DNA of 64,000 nt from CALNYS01 sp964639935. Its GTDB lineage: Bacteria; Planctomycetota; Phycisphaerae; Phycisphaerales; UBA1924. The translations under genes were made by a program, and so were the position numbers. The stretch is from contig CAZXGT010000003.1 of the NCBI GenBank assembly GCA_964639935.1, positions 5,604 to 69,603 of the forward strand, written 5' to 3'. A model generated the notes under the pieces. It did no database searches. It saw only the letters and a program-made list of their open reading frames with translations, and was not told the origin of the DNA. Positions 1 to 9,651 of this stretch are shown here, one piece after another; within the stretch, counting starts at the first letter, position 1; every line of letters starts with the position of its first letter.

Positions 1-2091
1 TCGGCGCATTATCCGCACGGCGCCGCCGAGGAGCAGGACCGCGAGAGCGGGACCGATCGCGAGCGACCAGCGGATGAGGGCGAGCGTGCTCGGATCGATG
101 GCTTCGACTCGAGGGACGTCGCGGGCGACGGCGCCTGGGGCGATGAGTTCGTCCTGATCGGCAAGCCAGGCGATGGAGGCGTCGAAGAGTTCGCCGTTGC
201 CGGGGAACGCGGCGGCGACGCGGCCGTCGACTCGGCGCGCGGGGAGGATCGAGGCGTCAAAGAACCATGCGGTGGCGCCGACGACAACCAGACGCTGGAG
301 TTCGCCGCCGTCAGCCGGGTGGGCGCGCTGAGCGGCGAGGGCGACGGTCCACGGTCCATCGAGGTCATCAAGCCCGGGGGTCGGCTCCGGGGCGATCTGG
401 CGGCGCCGAGCGCTCGAGGAGCTCGCCCAGAGGTCGATCCACTGTGACTCCGCCCAGATATCGGCGGCGTCCTCAACTCGAAGGATCGGCCAGGTCGCCA
501 CGCCGGGGGCGTCCTCGACATCGATCGGCGAAACCCAGCCCAGCCGGGTCGTCAGGCCGTTGATCGCCTCTGCGATCGGATGCTCCGAGGCGCCGCCGGT
601 CAGCGTCAGACCCGGATCGGCCGTCACGCCCCTCGGGGTGCGCCTCTCGCGGATCAGCGGGCGCCCCGTGTCGATCGTGATTCCAAGCGGCTCGAGCGGC
701 CTGGCGAGGATGTCCGGGGAACCGGCCCCGGGGAGCGCTGAGGGTGAATAGGACAGAAGGACGCGTTCACCGGCCTCGACAAGCTCCTCGATGGCGGTTG
801 CGAGCTTGGCGTTCCGGAGCGCTCCGTCCTGCCCGGTCGCGACGGTTCCGAGCGCGGCGTAGATGACGGGCCGGTCGCCGCTCGGATTCAGCGTGCTCAG
901 CGAAGGGGCGGCGTCCACGTCGCCGACAGGCCACTCGGCGGCGTCGATGCCTCGGAGGCGCATCCGGTCGACGAGCCCGGCGACCGAGAGCGGGCCGGCG
1001 TCGGGATTGGGCGCGCCGGCGGCGTCGAGCAGTCGGACCGGCCACGGGTGCGTGAGCACGACGATCGGTCGAGCGGTTTCTTCGAGCGCGGCGATGGCGG
1101 TCGCGAGGAGCTCCTCGCCAACGAAGCGGAACTCGGCGACGCCGCGGTCGTCGATCTGGGCCGCGTCGCCCGCGGGGAACAGGGCGCTGAAGGCGACGGC
1201 GGTGACGCCGGTTTCGGAGAAAACCACCACCGCGTTGTCACTCTCGATCGCCCGAACGACGGCGTAGAGCTCCGACGGGGGAAGGGTGGAGAGCGTTTCG
1301 TGGGCGGCGGCTGATTCATCGCGCGCCATCGCGAGCGCTCGGCTGGCGCGCTGCGCCGCGTCGCTCTCGGAAGCGGCTTCGATGCGCTTGAGGGCGACGG
1401 CGCTGTCTGCGGCGAGCGATTCGAGCTCGCTTCGCGCCGCGGCGAGCGCGCGATCGAGGGGGACAAGCGATGAGCCGAGGAGTGTCTGCTCGCGCAGGCT
1501 CGCGACACTGGAGGCGGCGGCTTCGGCCTCCCGGATGCGGATGCGGACCGTCGCGGCGAGCTGTTCGAGCGCGCCGCGTGCGTTCGTCCCAGGGTCGGCC
1601 GCGGCCGAGGCGTCGGCGATCGAAGCGGCGGCATCGCTCAGAAGGGCGATGGTTCGTCGGATCGACTCCGCGGCGCTGTCGAGCGCCCCCTTTCTCGCGA
1701 CGATGTCCCTCGAGTAGCGCGCCGCGAGGCGGTCGAGAAGCGCGACGAACTTGCCTTCCTGGTCGGCGCGTCCGGCGTCGATCCTGGTGATACGGATCTC
1801 GGGGGCGGCGCGAACAAACTCGCTCAGCACATCGTCGACCGCTGAGCGGGCGAGAGGCGAGACACGGGCGAAGTCGGCGACGACGGCGATCTCGTAGTCG
1901 CCCGAGAGGCGGTCGAGGACGCGCTCGGTGCGCGGCGCAAGAGCGTGCTGCCGAGTCGCGGTCAGGTCGTACCGCACGCGCAGGCGATCCGCTCCCGCGG
2001 CGGCGAAGACGACCGCGATCGAGACGATCACGACGAACGCTGCGGACCGTGCGATGAAGCGGCGCTTAGCGGAGCGCGGATTCAGCGCCAT
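1..2091 (-). CDS. GldG-like auxiliary protein of an ABC-2 exporter (3' end beyond window)
   Basis: The frame is open from an ATG at 2091 to the window edge (697 codons, no stop). An N-terminal membrane anchor (about residues 12-32) is followed by a large extracytoplasmic part starting with the RYDLTATRQHAL region typical of GldG/ABC_transp_aux proteins. The middle is Ala/Glu-rich and probably coiled coil, and a second hydrophobic segment (about 676-692) sits just before the window edge. The start overlaps the stop of the upstream permease gene by 10 nt, so this is the third gene of an ATPase-permease-auxiliary operon. Family members work with an ABC-2 transporter; in Bacteroidetes the GldFG system supports gliding and secretion, but the substrate here is unknown. 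The family is fairly secure from order and topology; the function is inferred. Confidence 0.82.
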   Translation of the reverse strand, partial: MALNPRSAKRRFIARSAAFVVIVSIAVVFAAAGADRLRVRYDLTATRQHALAPRTERVLDRLSGDYEIAVVADFARVSPLARSAVDDVLSEFVRAAPEIRITRIDAGRADQEGKFVALLDRLAARYSRDIVARKGALDSAAESIRRTIALLSDAAASIADASAAADPGTNARGALEQLAATVRIRIREAEAAASSVASLREQTLLGSSLVPLDRALAAARSELESLAADSAVALKRIEAASESDAAQRASRALAMARDESAAAHETLSTLPPSELYAVVRAIESDNAVVVFSETGVTAVAFSALFPAGDAAQIDDRGVAEFRFVGEELLATAIAALEETARPIVVLTHPWPVRLLDAAGAPNPDAGPLSVAGLVDRMRLRGIDAAEWPVGDVDAAPSLSTLNPSGDRPVIYAALGTVATGQDGALRNAKLATAIEELVEAGERVLLSYSPSALPGAGSPDILARPLEPLGITIDTGRPLIRERRTPRGVTADPGLTLTGGASEHPIAEAINGLTTRLGWVSPIDVEDAPGVATWPILRVEDAADIWAESQWIDLWASSSSARRRQIAPEPTPGLDDLDGPWTVALAAQRAHPADGGELQRLVVVGATAWFFDASILPARRVDGRVAAAFPGNGELFDASIAWLADQDELIAPGAVARDVPRVEAIDPSTLALIRWSLAIGPALAVLLLGGAVRIMRR

Positions 2092-2795
2092 CGGCGGGCC
2101 TCCAGAGCAACGGCCGCGATCACGACGAACCAGACGCTCGCCGCGAGGAAGAACACCACGCCGCCGAGATCGGCGACGCCCTTGGCGAAGTCGTCGATTC
2201 GCACATCGAGCGACAGAGCGAAGACCAGCTCGCTCCACGGATCCGGGAGCCTTGCGGCTTGCGTCGCACCGACCCGTAAGAGCAGCAGCGCAAAGAGTGA
2301 GCCGAGAAACGCCGAGGTCTGGCTTGCGCTGAGCGTCGAGGCCAGAAGCCCGACGGCGAGATAGGTCATGCCAGAGAGCAGCAGGCCCAGGTAGCCGGTG
2401 AAGATCGGACCGTAATCAGGCGCCGCGACCGCTTCGAGCGTCGCGACATAGACGAGCGTCGGGAGGAGCATCGCGACGAGGAAGCCGCAGGCGCCGAGAT
2501 ACTTCCCGGCGACGATCGCCAGCGAGGCGACCGGGCTGGTGGCAAGGATCTCGATGGTCGAGCCTCGGGTCTCTTCCGAGAGCAGCCGCATGGAAACCGC
2601 CGGGGCGACAAAGAGCATGGACCACGTCGCGAGCCCGAAAAACGAACGGAGGGTGGCGGGTGCGCCCGGCTCAAGCGTGATCGCGAAGATCACACCGGTC
2701 AACAGCGTGAATAGCGCGATGACGACCCAGCCGAGTGGGACTCGGAAGTAGGAGCAGAGCTCGCGCCGTGCGATGGCGAGCGTGGGGGTGATCAT
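2082..2795 (-). CDS. ABC-2 type permease subunit (GldF-like)
   Basis: A 237-residue, strongly hydrophobic protein with about six membrane segments. The N-terminus (TLAIARRELCSYFRVPLGWV) and the conserved patch MRLLSEETRGSTIEIL are hallmarks of ABC-2 permeases of the GldF type, where the cytoplasmic EER-x-x-G-T-I-E loop contacts the ATPase. The ATG overlaps the stop codon of the upstream ATPase gene (ATGA), indicating translational coupling, and the stop overlaps the start of the GldG-like gene. It should sit in the inner membrane as the channel half of an exporter. The substrate cannot be told from the sequence. Confidence 0.9.
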   Translation of the reverse strand: MITPTLAIARRELCSYFRVPLGWVVIALFTLLTGVIFAITLEPGAPATLRSFFGLATWSMLFVAPAVSMRLLSEETRGSTIEILATSPVASLAIVAGKYLGACGFLVAMLLPTLVYVATLEAVAAPDYGPIFTGYLGLLLSGMTYLAVGLLASTLSASQTSAFLGSLFALLLLRVGATQAARLPDPWSELVFALSLDVRIDDFAKGVADLGGVVFFLAASVWFVVIAAVALEARRWR

Positions 2796-3733
2796 GCCGC
2801 TCGGTCCTCCGGCGGCGGCTGGAGCAAGTCGAGAAAGACCCGCTCGAGAGAGGGACGTTCGAGGGTGAGCTCGCGGAGCGGGATGTTCCTTTGCTGGGCT
2901 GCGCTCGAGAGCTCCGCTCTGGAGTCGGTTGGTGTGATGAGCGTGAGGCGGGTCCAGCCATCGGCGTGCTCGGCGACGAGCGTTCCGGCGCCGGGAAGCT
3001 CGCGGGCCAGGGCGGAGGCGGTCTCGAGGTCGGTCCTGAGCTCTGCGACGAGCGTGGGCGTCCCGGCATGACGGGCGGCGATCTCAGAGAGCGGGCCGGC
3101 CGCGCGGACGCGCCCCCGAGCCAGGATCACCACGTCGTCGCAGGCGGCCTCGACGTCCGCGAGGATGTGAGAACTCAGGAGCACCGCCTTGTCGCTCGCG
3201 AGCTCGCGGACGAGCTTCCGGGTCTCGACAATCTGCGATGGATCGAGCCCGGACGCCGGCTCGTCCAGAATAACGACCGGAGGGTCGCTCAAAATGGCCG
3301 CGGCGAGCCCGACGCGCTGGCGGTAGCCCTTGGAAAGATGCGCGATGCGCTTTCGGCGGACCTCCGAGAGCCAGCACCGCTCGATCGATCGGTCCGCCGC
3401 GGGGCCGCGGCGCGAGCGGGGGAGCCGGTCGAGAGCCGCGCGATAGCGGAGGAAGTCAACCACACGCATCTCCGGATAGCTGGGGGCTGATTCCGGGAGA
3501 TAGCCGACGGCGGCGCGGGCGGCGAGCGGCTCGACGAGGACATCCCGCCCGTCGACGGTGGCCGAGCCGCCGGAGGGAGCGAGGAACCCTGTGAGGATGC
3601 GCAGGCAGGTCGTTTTTCCCGCACCGTTGTGGCCAAGCAGACCGGTCACCCGGCCGGCGCGCGCCGTGAAGGACGCTTCGCGGAGGGCCTTGAAGGATCC
3701 GTATGACTTGGAGAGTTCTCGGGCTTCGATCAC
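2792..3733 (-). CDS. ABC transporter ATP-binding protein (GldA-like)
   Basis: A 313-residue ABC ATPase. Walker A GHNGAGKTT is at about residues 34-42, the signature is a variant (LSKGYRQRV, about 133), Walker B VVILDEPASGLDP starts near 153, and the switch histidine is in LLSSHIL. The C-terminal tail of about 90 residues (LERPSLERVFLDLL) is typical of ABC-2 exporter ATPases. I chose the GTG at 3733 because VIEARELSKSYG is the usual N-terminus. The frame stays open further upstream, but that stretch has no domain character and would overlap the divergent regulator gene. It energises the permease encoded next and is the first gene of the three-gene exporter operon. Confidence 0.9.
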   Translation of the reverse strand: MIEARELSKSYGSFKALREASFTARAGRVTGLLGHNGAGKTTCLRILTGFLAPSGGSATVDGRDVLVEPLAARAAVGYLPESAPSYPEMRVVDFLRYRAALDRLPRSRRGPAADRSIERCWLSEVRRKRIAHLSKGYRQRVGLAAAILSDPPVVILDEPASGLDPSQIVETRKLVRELASDKAVLLSSHILADVEAACDDVVILARGRVRAAGPLSEIAARHAGTPTLVAELRTDLETASALARELPGAGTLVAEHADGWTRLTLITPTDSRAELSSAAQQRNIPLRELTLERPSLERVFLDLLQPPPEDRAA

Positions 3734-3878
3734 GGGATTAAGCCTATCGACCGCGCAGGGGGCGGGCGATGAGCCGGAACCAAAGCGATCGAAACGTCTG
3801 GCTTTTTGGGTGCTGGACCTGCGGCGGGCCGACACTATCCTTCTCCAGGAACACCGGGGCGGCGCGAGCCGGGGACGC

Positions 3879-5579
3879 ATGCCGGGAATGGACCGACAGA
3901 CCATCATCGTTTCGCTCGCTTCCTCGGACCAGGCCGAGATGGTGTCCGAGACGCTCGGCGAGGACGCTCGCGTGATTCCGGCTCCGGCGAGAGACCTCGA
4001 GGAGGTCGTTCGGCAGGAGGGGGCCTCCGCGGTGCTGATGGATGCGGCCGCGTTCCGGTCGCTTTGCTCGATGCTCCGCCAGACGTCGGACCATGCGCTT
4101 CTCGGCGCGGTGGGCGAGGGGATCTGCGTGGCCTCCGCCGACGGCTCGATCGTGTGGTCGAATGATCGCTTTCTCGGCCTCGACAAGGCGACGCGGGACC
4201 GCGCGGCCGCGTGCTGCAAGGAGGCGGCGACCTCGTTCTCTGTCGCTGACTCGGGCGTGGTCGGGCGGAAGTTCACGATCGAGGGCGGCGACGGCCGGCA
4301 CTACGAGCTGATCGCGTCCCCGGTGTTCCCTCCGGAGAGCGAATCCGACGAGGCGACGCAGGTGATCGCGGTGCTGTGGGACATCACACGTTCCCAGCGG
4401 GCGCGACGCAAGATTGACGCGATCGACCGCGCGGGCGCTGAGCTTGTCAAGCTCGATGTGCACGTCGTATCCGAACTGAACGCGACCGAGCGGCTGAAGC
4501 TACTCGAGGACAAGATCGTTCGGTTCGCTCACGACCTGCTGCGGTTCGATCACTTCACGATTCATCTTCTCGACGAGAGGACGAACCGGCTCGAGCTGGT
4601 GATGTCGCGGGGGCTCCCCGAGGCGGTGAAGCACATGGATCTTTACGCTGCTCCCGAGGGCAGCGGCATCACGGGGCATGTCGCGGCGACCGGGCGAAGC
4701 TACCTGTGTCCTGATGTGCGTTATGACGAGCGCTATATCCAGGGCATCGAGAACGCGAGTTCGGCGTTGACCGTGCCGCTCCTGCTCCATGACAAGCTGA
4801 TCGGCGTCTTCAACGTCGAGAGCGACGAGCCGAACGCGTTCACGCAGGAGGATCGGCAGTTCCTTGAGATCTTCGCCCGGTACGTGGCGCTCGCGTTCCA
4901 CTTCCTCGACATCCTCGTCGTCGAGCGGTACACGACAAACGAGGCGATCTCCGGACGCGTCGAGGGCGAGATCAACGAACCGCTCGAAGATCTGCTGAAC
5001 GAAGCCAAGTGGCTTCGTGAGCAGGCGGGGGGGGACGACGCGGCGCGGAAGCACGCGGATCAGATCGTCGCTGACGTCGAGTCCATCCGCCGCCGGATGA
5101 AGGAGGTCGCGGCGGGGCCGAGGTCGATCCTCGGCGCCGAGTTCGTGCTGAGTGAATCCGCGGAGGATCCGCTCATCAGCGGGCGCCGGGTGCTGGTCGT
5201 GGACGACGAACCGGCCATCCGCGAGACAATCCGGGACGTCATCACGCGGCGCGGGGGCGTCGTGGTCGTCTGCCCGAGCGGCGCGCAGGCGTGTGAGGCG
5301 CTCGATGCGTGGAGCGAAGGCGGGAGCGCCTTTGATCTGGTCATCTCTGACATCCACATGCCGGATCGCAACGGGTACGAGGTCTACAGCTGCGCCAAGG
5401 GCGCCAGCGACGAGGTGCCGGTGATCCTCATGACGGGCTTCGGCTACGATCCCCATCATTCCATCGTCCGGGCGAGCGAGGAGGGGCTCCAATGCGTGCT
5501 CTTCAAGCCGTTCCGCGCTCAGCAACTGCTCGAGGAGATGTACAAGGCCTTCGGCGCGACCGAGGAGGCGGGCGGCTGA
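3879..5579 (+). CDS. PAS/GAF sensor protein with C-terminal response-regulator receiver domain
   Basis: About 566 residues from ATG 3879; a second ATG at 3888 is equally possible. Order: a short alpha/beta segment that may be a degenerate receiver (about 5-60), a PAS-like segment (GEGICVASADGSIVWSN), a GAF domain (about 200-350, with FDHFTIHLLDERTNRLELV), a charged helical linker, and a complete receiver domain (RVLVVDDEP start, phospho-acceptor Asp in VISDIHMPD, Lys in LFKPF). There is no HATPase or effector domain, so it is neither a kinase nor a DNA-binding regulator. It more likely senses a ligand through GAF and passes state through protein contacts. It is transcribed alone and faces prmC tail to tail with one base between the stops. 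Confidence 0.82.
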   Translation: MPGMDRQTIIVSLASSDQAEMVSETLGEDARVIPAPARDLEEVVRQEGASAVLMDAAAFRSLCSMLRQTSDHALLGAVGEGICVASADGSIVWSNDRFLGLDKATRDRAAACCKEAATSFSVADSGVVGRKFTIEGGDGRHYELIASPVFPPESESDEATQVIAVLWDITRSQRARRKIDAIDRAGAELVKLDVHVVSELNATERLKLLEDKIVRFAHDLLRFDHFTIHLLDERTNRLELVMSRGLPEAVKHMDLYAAPEGSGITGHVAATGRSYLCPDVRYDERYIQGIENASSALTVPLLLHDKLIGVFNVESDEPNAFTQEDRQFLEIFARYVALAFHFLDILVVERYTTNEAISGRVEGEINEPLEDLLNEAKWLREQAGGDDAARKHADQIVADVESIRRRMKEVAAGPRSILGAEFVLSESAEDPLISGRRVLVVDDEPAIRETIRDVITRRGGVVVVCPSGAQACEALDAWSEGGSAFDLVISDIHMPDRNGYEVYSCAKGASDEVPVILMTGFGYDPHHSIVRASEEGLQCVLFKPFRAQQLLEEMYKAFGATEEAGG

Positions 5580-5580
5580 C

Positions 5581-6474
5581 TCAGCGCCTCGTGGCGACGA
5601 GCACCCGAGGGAGGCCGTCGGCGTCGTCCTCGACACGAGGTCCGAGCAGGTCGGTCTGCGCCCGTGCGATCTCGAGCGCTTCGGCGCGAGTCGCGGCGGC
5701 GATCTCCACCGCGAGCAGTCCTCCCTTGCGGAGCAGCGCTCCCGCTCCCTCGAGAATCGGGCGGACGTAGGAAAGACCGTCGGCGCCGCCGCGGAGAGCG
5801 GTCGCGGGCTCGTGATCCTTGACGTTGGCCTCGACGTCGGGCCACTCACGGTCGGGGATGTAGGGCGGGTTCGCGAGGAGATAGTGGAGCTCGCCCTTCT
5901 GCGGCGCGAGGGGCTCGAGCAGGTCGCCCTCGAGAAGACTCAGGCGATCGGCGACGGCGTGACGCTCGGCGTTGGCCTTGGCGACCTCGATGGCATTGGC
6001 GGAGATGTCCACCCCGATGCCGCGGGCCTCGGGGAGATTCTTGAGGATCGCAACCGAGAGGCACCCGGAACCCACGCCGACGTCGGCGAAGCGCGCACGG
6101 TCAAAGCCGGGCTCGGCCCGGGCGTGGCGGAGGACGAGCTCGACGATCGTCTCAGAGGACGGCCGCGGGATGAGCACGCGGCGATCGACGTGGAAGGGGA
6201 GAGAGTAGAACCATGCTTCACCCACGAGGTACTGCACCGGTTCATGCCTGAGAGCCCGGGCGACCAGATCGCGGAGGCGGTCCCGCTCTTCGGGACTCGC
6301 GGGCCGATCCGCCTCCATGTACAGGCGGAGGCGGTCGCACCCGAGCACGTGAGCGAGGAGCATCTCGGAGCACAGACGCGGGGAATCGATGCCCGCCTTC
6401 GTGAAGGCGTCCCGCATCCAGGCGAGCAGGGATCGCGTGGTCCAGCGGGCGGGGGCGTTCTTCGCTGGCGTCAT
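5581..6474 (-). CDS. prmC: Peptide chain release factor N5-glutamine methyltransferase
   Basis: 297 residues from the ATG at 6474. PrmC methylates the Gln of the GGQ motif in release factors RF1/RF2 using SAM. Visible features: an N-terminal helical domain (RLCSEMLLAHVLGCDRL), the linker motif HEPVQYLVGEAWFYSLPF, the segment VLIPRPSSE, a SAM-binding Rossmann start (FADVGVGSGCLSVAIL, where the usual D-G-T-G is VGVGSG), and the substrate Gln-binding NPPYIP motif at about residue 193. Length matches the family. The frame remains open upstream, but the family N-terminus and the neighbouring + strand gene favour the internal ATG. Confidence 0.94.
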   Translation of the reverse strand: MTPAKNAPARWTTRSLLAWMRDAFTKAGIDSPRLCSEMLLAHVLGCDRLRLYMEADRPASPEERDRLRDLVARALRHEPVQYLVGEAWFYSLPFHVDRRVLIPRPSSETIVELVLRHARAEPGFDRARFADVGVGSGCLSVAILKNLPEARGIGVDISANAIEVAKANAERHAVADRLSLLEGDLLEPLAPQKGELHYLLANPPYIPDREWPDVEANVKDHEPATALRGGADGLSYVRPILEGAGALLRKGGLLAVEIAAATRAEALEIARAQTDLLGPRVEDDADGLPRVLVATRR

Positions 6475-6570
6475 GGGAGAGAGGATAGCCGCGGGCAGGG
6501 GACGAAACCCGGACCCACGAGAGTCGGCCCGCGTTATGATCCGCTGGAAAGATGCGGACGGAGGCGCAGC

Positions 6571-7059
6571 ATGAGCACGGGGAAGACAGCGACGCCGAGC
6601 GAGGTGCAGACGCTGCTCAAGAAGGTTGGCAGGAAGGCGGAGGCGAGCGAGTCGTTCGCCTCGGTCGAGGTGACAGAACGCGCGGTGGTCGCCGCGTTCA
6701 TCGACGAGGACGTCGAGGCCGAGTTCCGCATCGAGTGGACGGACGCCGGCCTCGAGGTGTGCATGAAGACGCCGGACCGGTGGCTCAGCCAGTCGGTCGA
6801 AGCGGATCTCGTGAACTCGGGGGACGATCTCGAGGAGCTGATCGACGAGGAGCTCGTGGACCTCGGCTGCGAGGAGGGACCGCTCCCGATCAAGCACTTC
6901 CGTGACGATGAGCGGCTGTACGTCTTCACCTCGCCGCTGCCCATCGAGGACAAGGCGGCGGATTCCGAAGACGCCGCTGATACGGCGACAGCGTGCTTGC
7001 TGGCTTACGAACGCGTATTCGCGCAACTCGGCGACTTCGCGGGAAGCGACGAGGACTGA
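6571..7059 (+). CDS. Small acidic cytoplasmic protein, possibly YbjN-like
   Basis: 162 residues, with a GGAGG Shine-Dalgarno 6 nt before the ATG. It has no signal peptide and no membrane segment, and is very acidic (DDLEELIDEELVDLGCEE). The pattern of an N-terminal helix, a run of beta strands (VEAEFRIEWTDAGLEVCM) and a C-terminal helix (ATACLLAYERVFAQLGDF) resembles YbjN/CesT-fold proteins, which act as chaperone-like binders. I do not recognise a catalytic motif. It lies 29 nt before the glycosyltransferase gene on the same strand, so the two are probably co-transcribed. The family guess is weak. Confidence 0.6.
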   Translation: MSTGKTATPSEVQTLLKKVGRKAEASESFASVEVTERAVVAAFIDEDVEAEFRIEWTDAGLEVCMKTPDRWLSQSVEADLVNSGDDLEELIDEELVDLGCEEGPLPIKHFRDDERLYVFTSPLPIEDKAADSEDAADTATACLLAYERVFAQLGDFAGSDED

Positions 7060-7088
7060 CCGGTGCCAGAGGGAGATCGGGCGCGGCG

Positions 7089-8579
7089 ATGCGCATCTTG
7101 ATGCTCGGGTGGGAGTTCCCGCCTTTCATTTCGGGCGGGCTTGGCACCGCGTGCTACGGGCTCACCAAGTCGTTGGACGCCCTTGGGCACGAGGTGACCT
7201 TCGTGCTCCCGCGTCCGGTGGAGCAGTCCCACGCTTCGCATGTCCGGCTCGTTAGCCCGGAGAAGGCGCCGCTGCGTGGTGCACGCGAAGTGGGCGCTCC
7301 AACGCCGCACGCCGCGCCTGCGCGGCGCCCCCGGCCCGCGGACTCGGAGGAGATCGAGCGAGGGCAGGTCGACGAGGCGCGGGCGAGAGAGAGCCGCGAG
7401 GTCTTTGAGCGGCTTCGCTTCGTCGGCGTCCCGGTGAAGCTCCCGAGCGTCTATGGCGAGTTTCAAGGCGAGCAGCAGCAGCCGGTTCGGGAAACGGTGG
7501 AGATCGTGCGGCGTCAGCTCTCGCTCGAGCGAGGGACGGCGTCGCCGCTGGCGCCGTTGGGAATCGAGCCAGAAGTGGCTTCGGCGCTTCAGGCGGCCGG
7601 GGTTGATGCGAGGGAGGCCGGCGTCCACGCCGAGGCGCTTACGAGCGAGGGGGACGATTACGCCGGCGACGTCACGGCGATGGCCGCCCGCTACGCGGGG
7701 CTCGTGCTCTCCTGCTGCCGGGACACGGCCTTCGATGTGGTTCATGCGCACGACTGGATGACCTATCCGGCCGGCCTGGCGATTTCGAGGGCGACCGGCA
7801 AACCGCTCGTGGCGCACATCCACTCCACGGAGTTCGACCGCTCGGGCGTCCACGTCAATCAGGCGATCTACGACATCGAGCGGCGGGGCATGCACGGAGC
7901 GTCCCGGGTGATCGCCGTGAGCTACCTCACGCGCTCCATCTGTCTCAGCCGGTACGGGCTCGAGCCAGACAAGGTGAAAGTTGTCTACAACGGCGTCGAG
8001 TGGGCCGAGCCCGAGGGCGAACCGGCGAGAGTGCGCTCCCGGGACAAGATCGTCCTCTTCCTCGGACGGATCACGATGCAGAAGGGCCCGGAGTATTTCA
8101 TCGCGGCGGCCAAGCGCGTCCTCGAGAAGATGGACGATGTGAAGTTCGTGGTGGCGGGCTCCGGGGACCTGGCTCGGCGCATGATCGAGCTCGCCGCCGA
8201 GAGCGGCATCGGGCACAAGGTGCTCTTCACCGGATTCCTCCGCGGCAAGGACGTCTCGCGGATCTTCCAGATGGCCGATCTCTACGTCATGCCCTCTGTC
8301 AGCGAGCCGTTCGGCATTGCGCCCCTCGAGGCGATGTGCCACGACACGCCCGTGCTCATCAGCAAGCAGTCCGGGGTGAGCGAGGTGGTCAGCCACGCGC
8401 TGAAGGTCGACTTTTGGGACACCGACGAGATGGCGAACAAGATCCTGGCGGTGCTGCGCCATCCGCCGCTCTCGCAGATGCTGCGGACGCACGGCGCCTT
8501 CGAGGTGCGGGGGCTCACCTGGGCCGGCGCGGCGGAGAAGTGCCTGAAGGTCTACGAGGAGGCCGCGAGCCGCGCCTAG
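7089..8579 (+). CDS. Glycosyltransferase family 4 protein (glycogen synthase-like)
   Basis: 496 residues from ATG 7089. The N-terminus MRILMLGWEFPPFISGGLG carries the nucleotide-sugar-binding G-G-L-G loop seen in GT4/GT5 starch and glycogen synthases. The C-terminal GT-B half has VVYNGVEW, FLGRITMQKGPEYFI and the E-x7-E element EPFGIAPLE. An extra Arg/Glu-rich stretch of about 100 residues (55-155) interrupts the N-terminal domain, compared with compact GT4 enzymes. It transfers a sugar from a nucleotide donor in the cytoplasm; donor and acceptor are not evident, and glycogen or another storage or envelope glucan is possible. Confidence 0.85.
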   Translation: MRILMLGWEFPPFISGGLGTACYGLTKSLDALGHEVTFVLPRPVEQSHASHVRLVSPEKAPLRGAREVGAPTPHAAPARRPRPADSEEIERGQVDEARARESREVFERLRFVGVPVKLPSVYGEFQGEQQQPVRETVEIVRRQLSLERGTASPLAPLGIEPEVASALQAAGVDAREAGVHAEALTSEGDDYAGDVTAMAARYAGLVLSCCRDTAFDVVHAHDWMTYPAGLAISRATGKPLVAHIHSTEFDRSGVHVNQAIYDIERRGMHGASRVIAVSYLTRSICLSRYGLEPDKVKVVYNGVEWAEPEGEPARVRSRDKIVLFLGRITMQKGPEYFIAAAKRVLEKMDDVKFVVAGSGDLARRMIELAAESGIGHKVLFTGFLRGKDVSRIFQMADLYVMPSVSEPFGIAPLEAMCHDTPVLISKQSGVSEVVSHALKVDFWDTDEMANKILAVLRHPPLSQMLRTHGAFEVRGLTWAGAAEKCLKVYEEAASRA

Positions 8580-8603
8580 CATCGCCTGGGGCAAAAAGAG
8601 CGA

Positions 8604-8638
8604 CGCGGGCGAACGCCTCCCGGGTCGTTCAGCCCGCG
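8604..8638 (+). terminator. Strong hairpin after the glycosyltransferase gene
   Basis: Positions 8604-8615 pair with 8626-8638 (seven pairs, a bulged A at 8631, then five pairs) around a 10-nt loop. It begins 25 nt after the glycosyltransferase stop and lies before lipB. No T-run follows, so it could be a weak terminator, an mRNA 3' end stabiliser, or a leader structure of lipB. Confidence 0.4.
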
Positions 8639-8724
8639 CCCTCAAGATGCTCGCCGGCAGCCGGGGGCGGACGCCGACGAGCGATACCGAGTCATTCGAA
8701 TCTCCCGGAGAGGTGTTCCCGCGC

Positions 8725-9465
<741 letters not shown>

Positions 9466-9468
9466 AAA

Positions 9469-9504
9469 CTGCCGGGCGAGCCTCCTCCAGCATTCGCCCG
9501 GCAG
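9469..9504 (-). terminator. Intrinsic terminator for ftsI, read on the minus strand
   Basis: A perfect 11-bp inverted repeat (9469-9479 with 9494-9504) with a 14-nt loop lies between convergent lipB and ftsI. On the minus strand the stem is followed by AGTTTTCATTTTTG, a T-rich tract that overlaps the last codons of lipB. On the plus strand no T-run follows. It therefore looks like the end of the ftsI transcript. Confidence 0.6.
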
Positions 9505-9560
9505 CTTCAGTCCGCGGCGCGCGAGCGTGTGAGGGGCGCTCGGCTCCAGCGGTGTCCTTC

Positions 9561-9597
9561 GCGGGACGCCCTCCGCCGCCAACGCAAGGCGTCCCGC
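9561..9597. repeat. Second inverted repeat between lipB and ftsI
   Basis: GCGGGACGCC (9561-9570) is the exact reverse complement of 9588-9597, with a 17-nt loop. No T-run is on either side. It may be a backup terminator or a transcript-end hairpin. Confidence 0.35.
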
Positions 9598-9651
9598 TCA
9601 GGAGACAACGCGTCAGCGCCACACCCTCACCGCAGCGGAACACGGAAAAAA

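Noticed and set aside
2792..4276. N-terminal extension of the ABC ATPase to 494 residues
   Set aside because: The first 180 residues lack any domain and would overlap the divergent regulator; the GTG at 3733 gives the normal family N-terminus.
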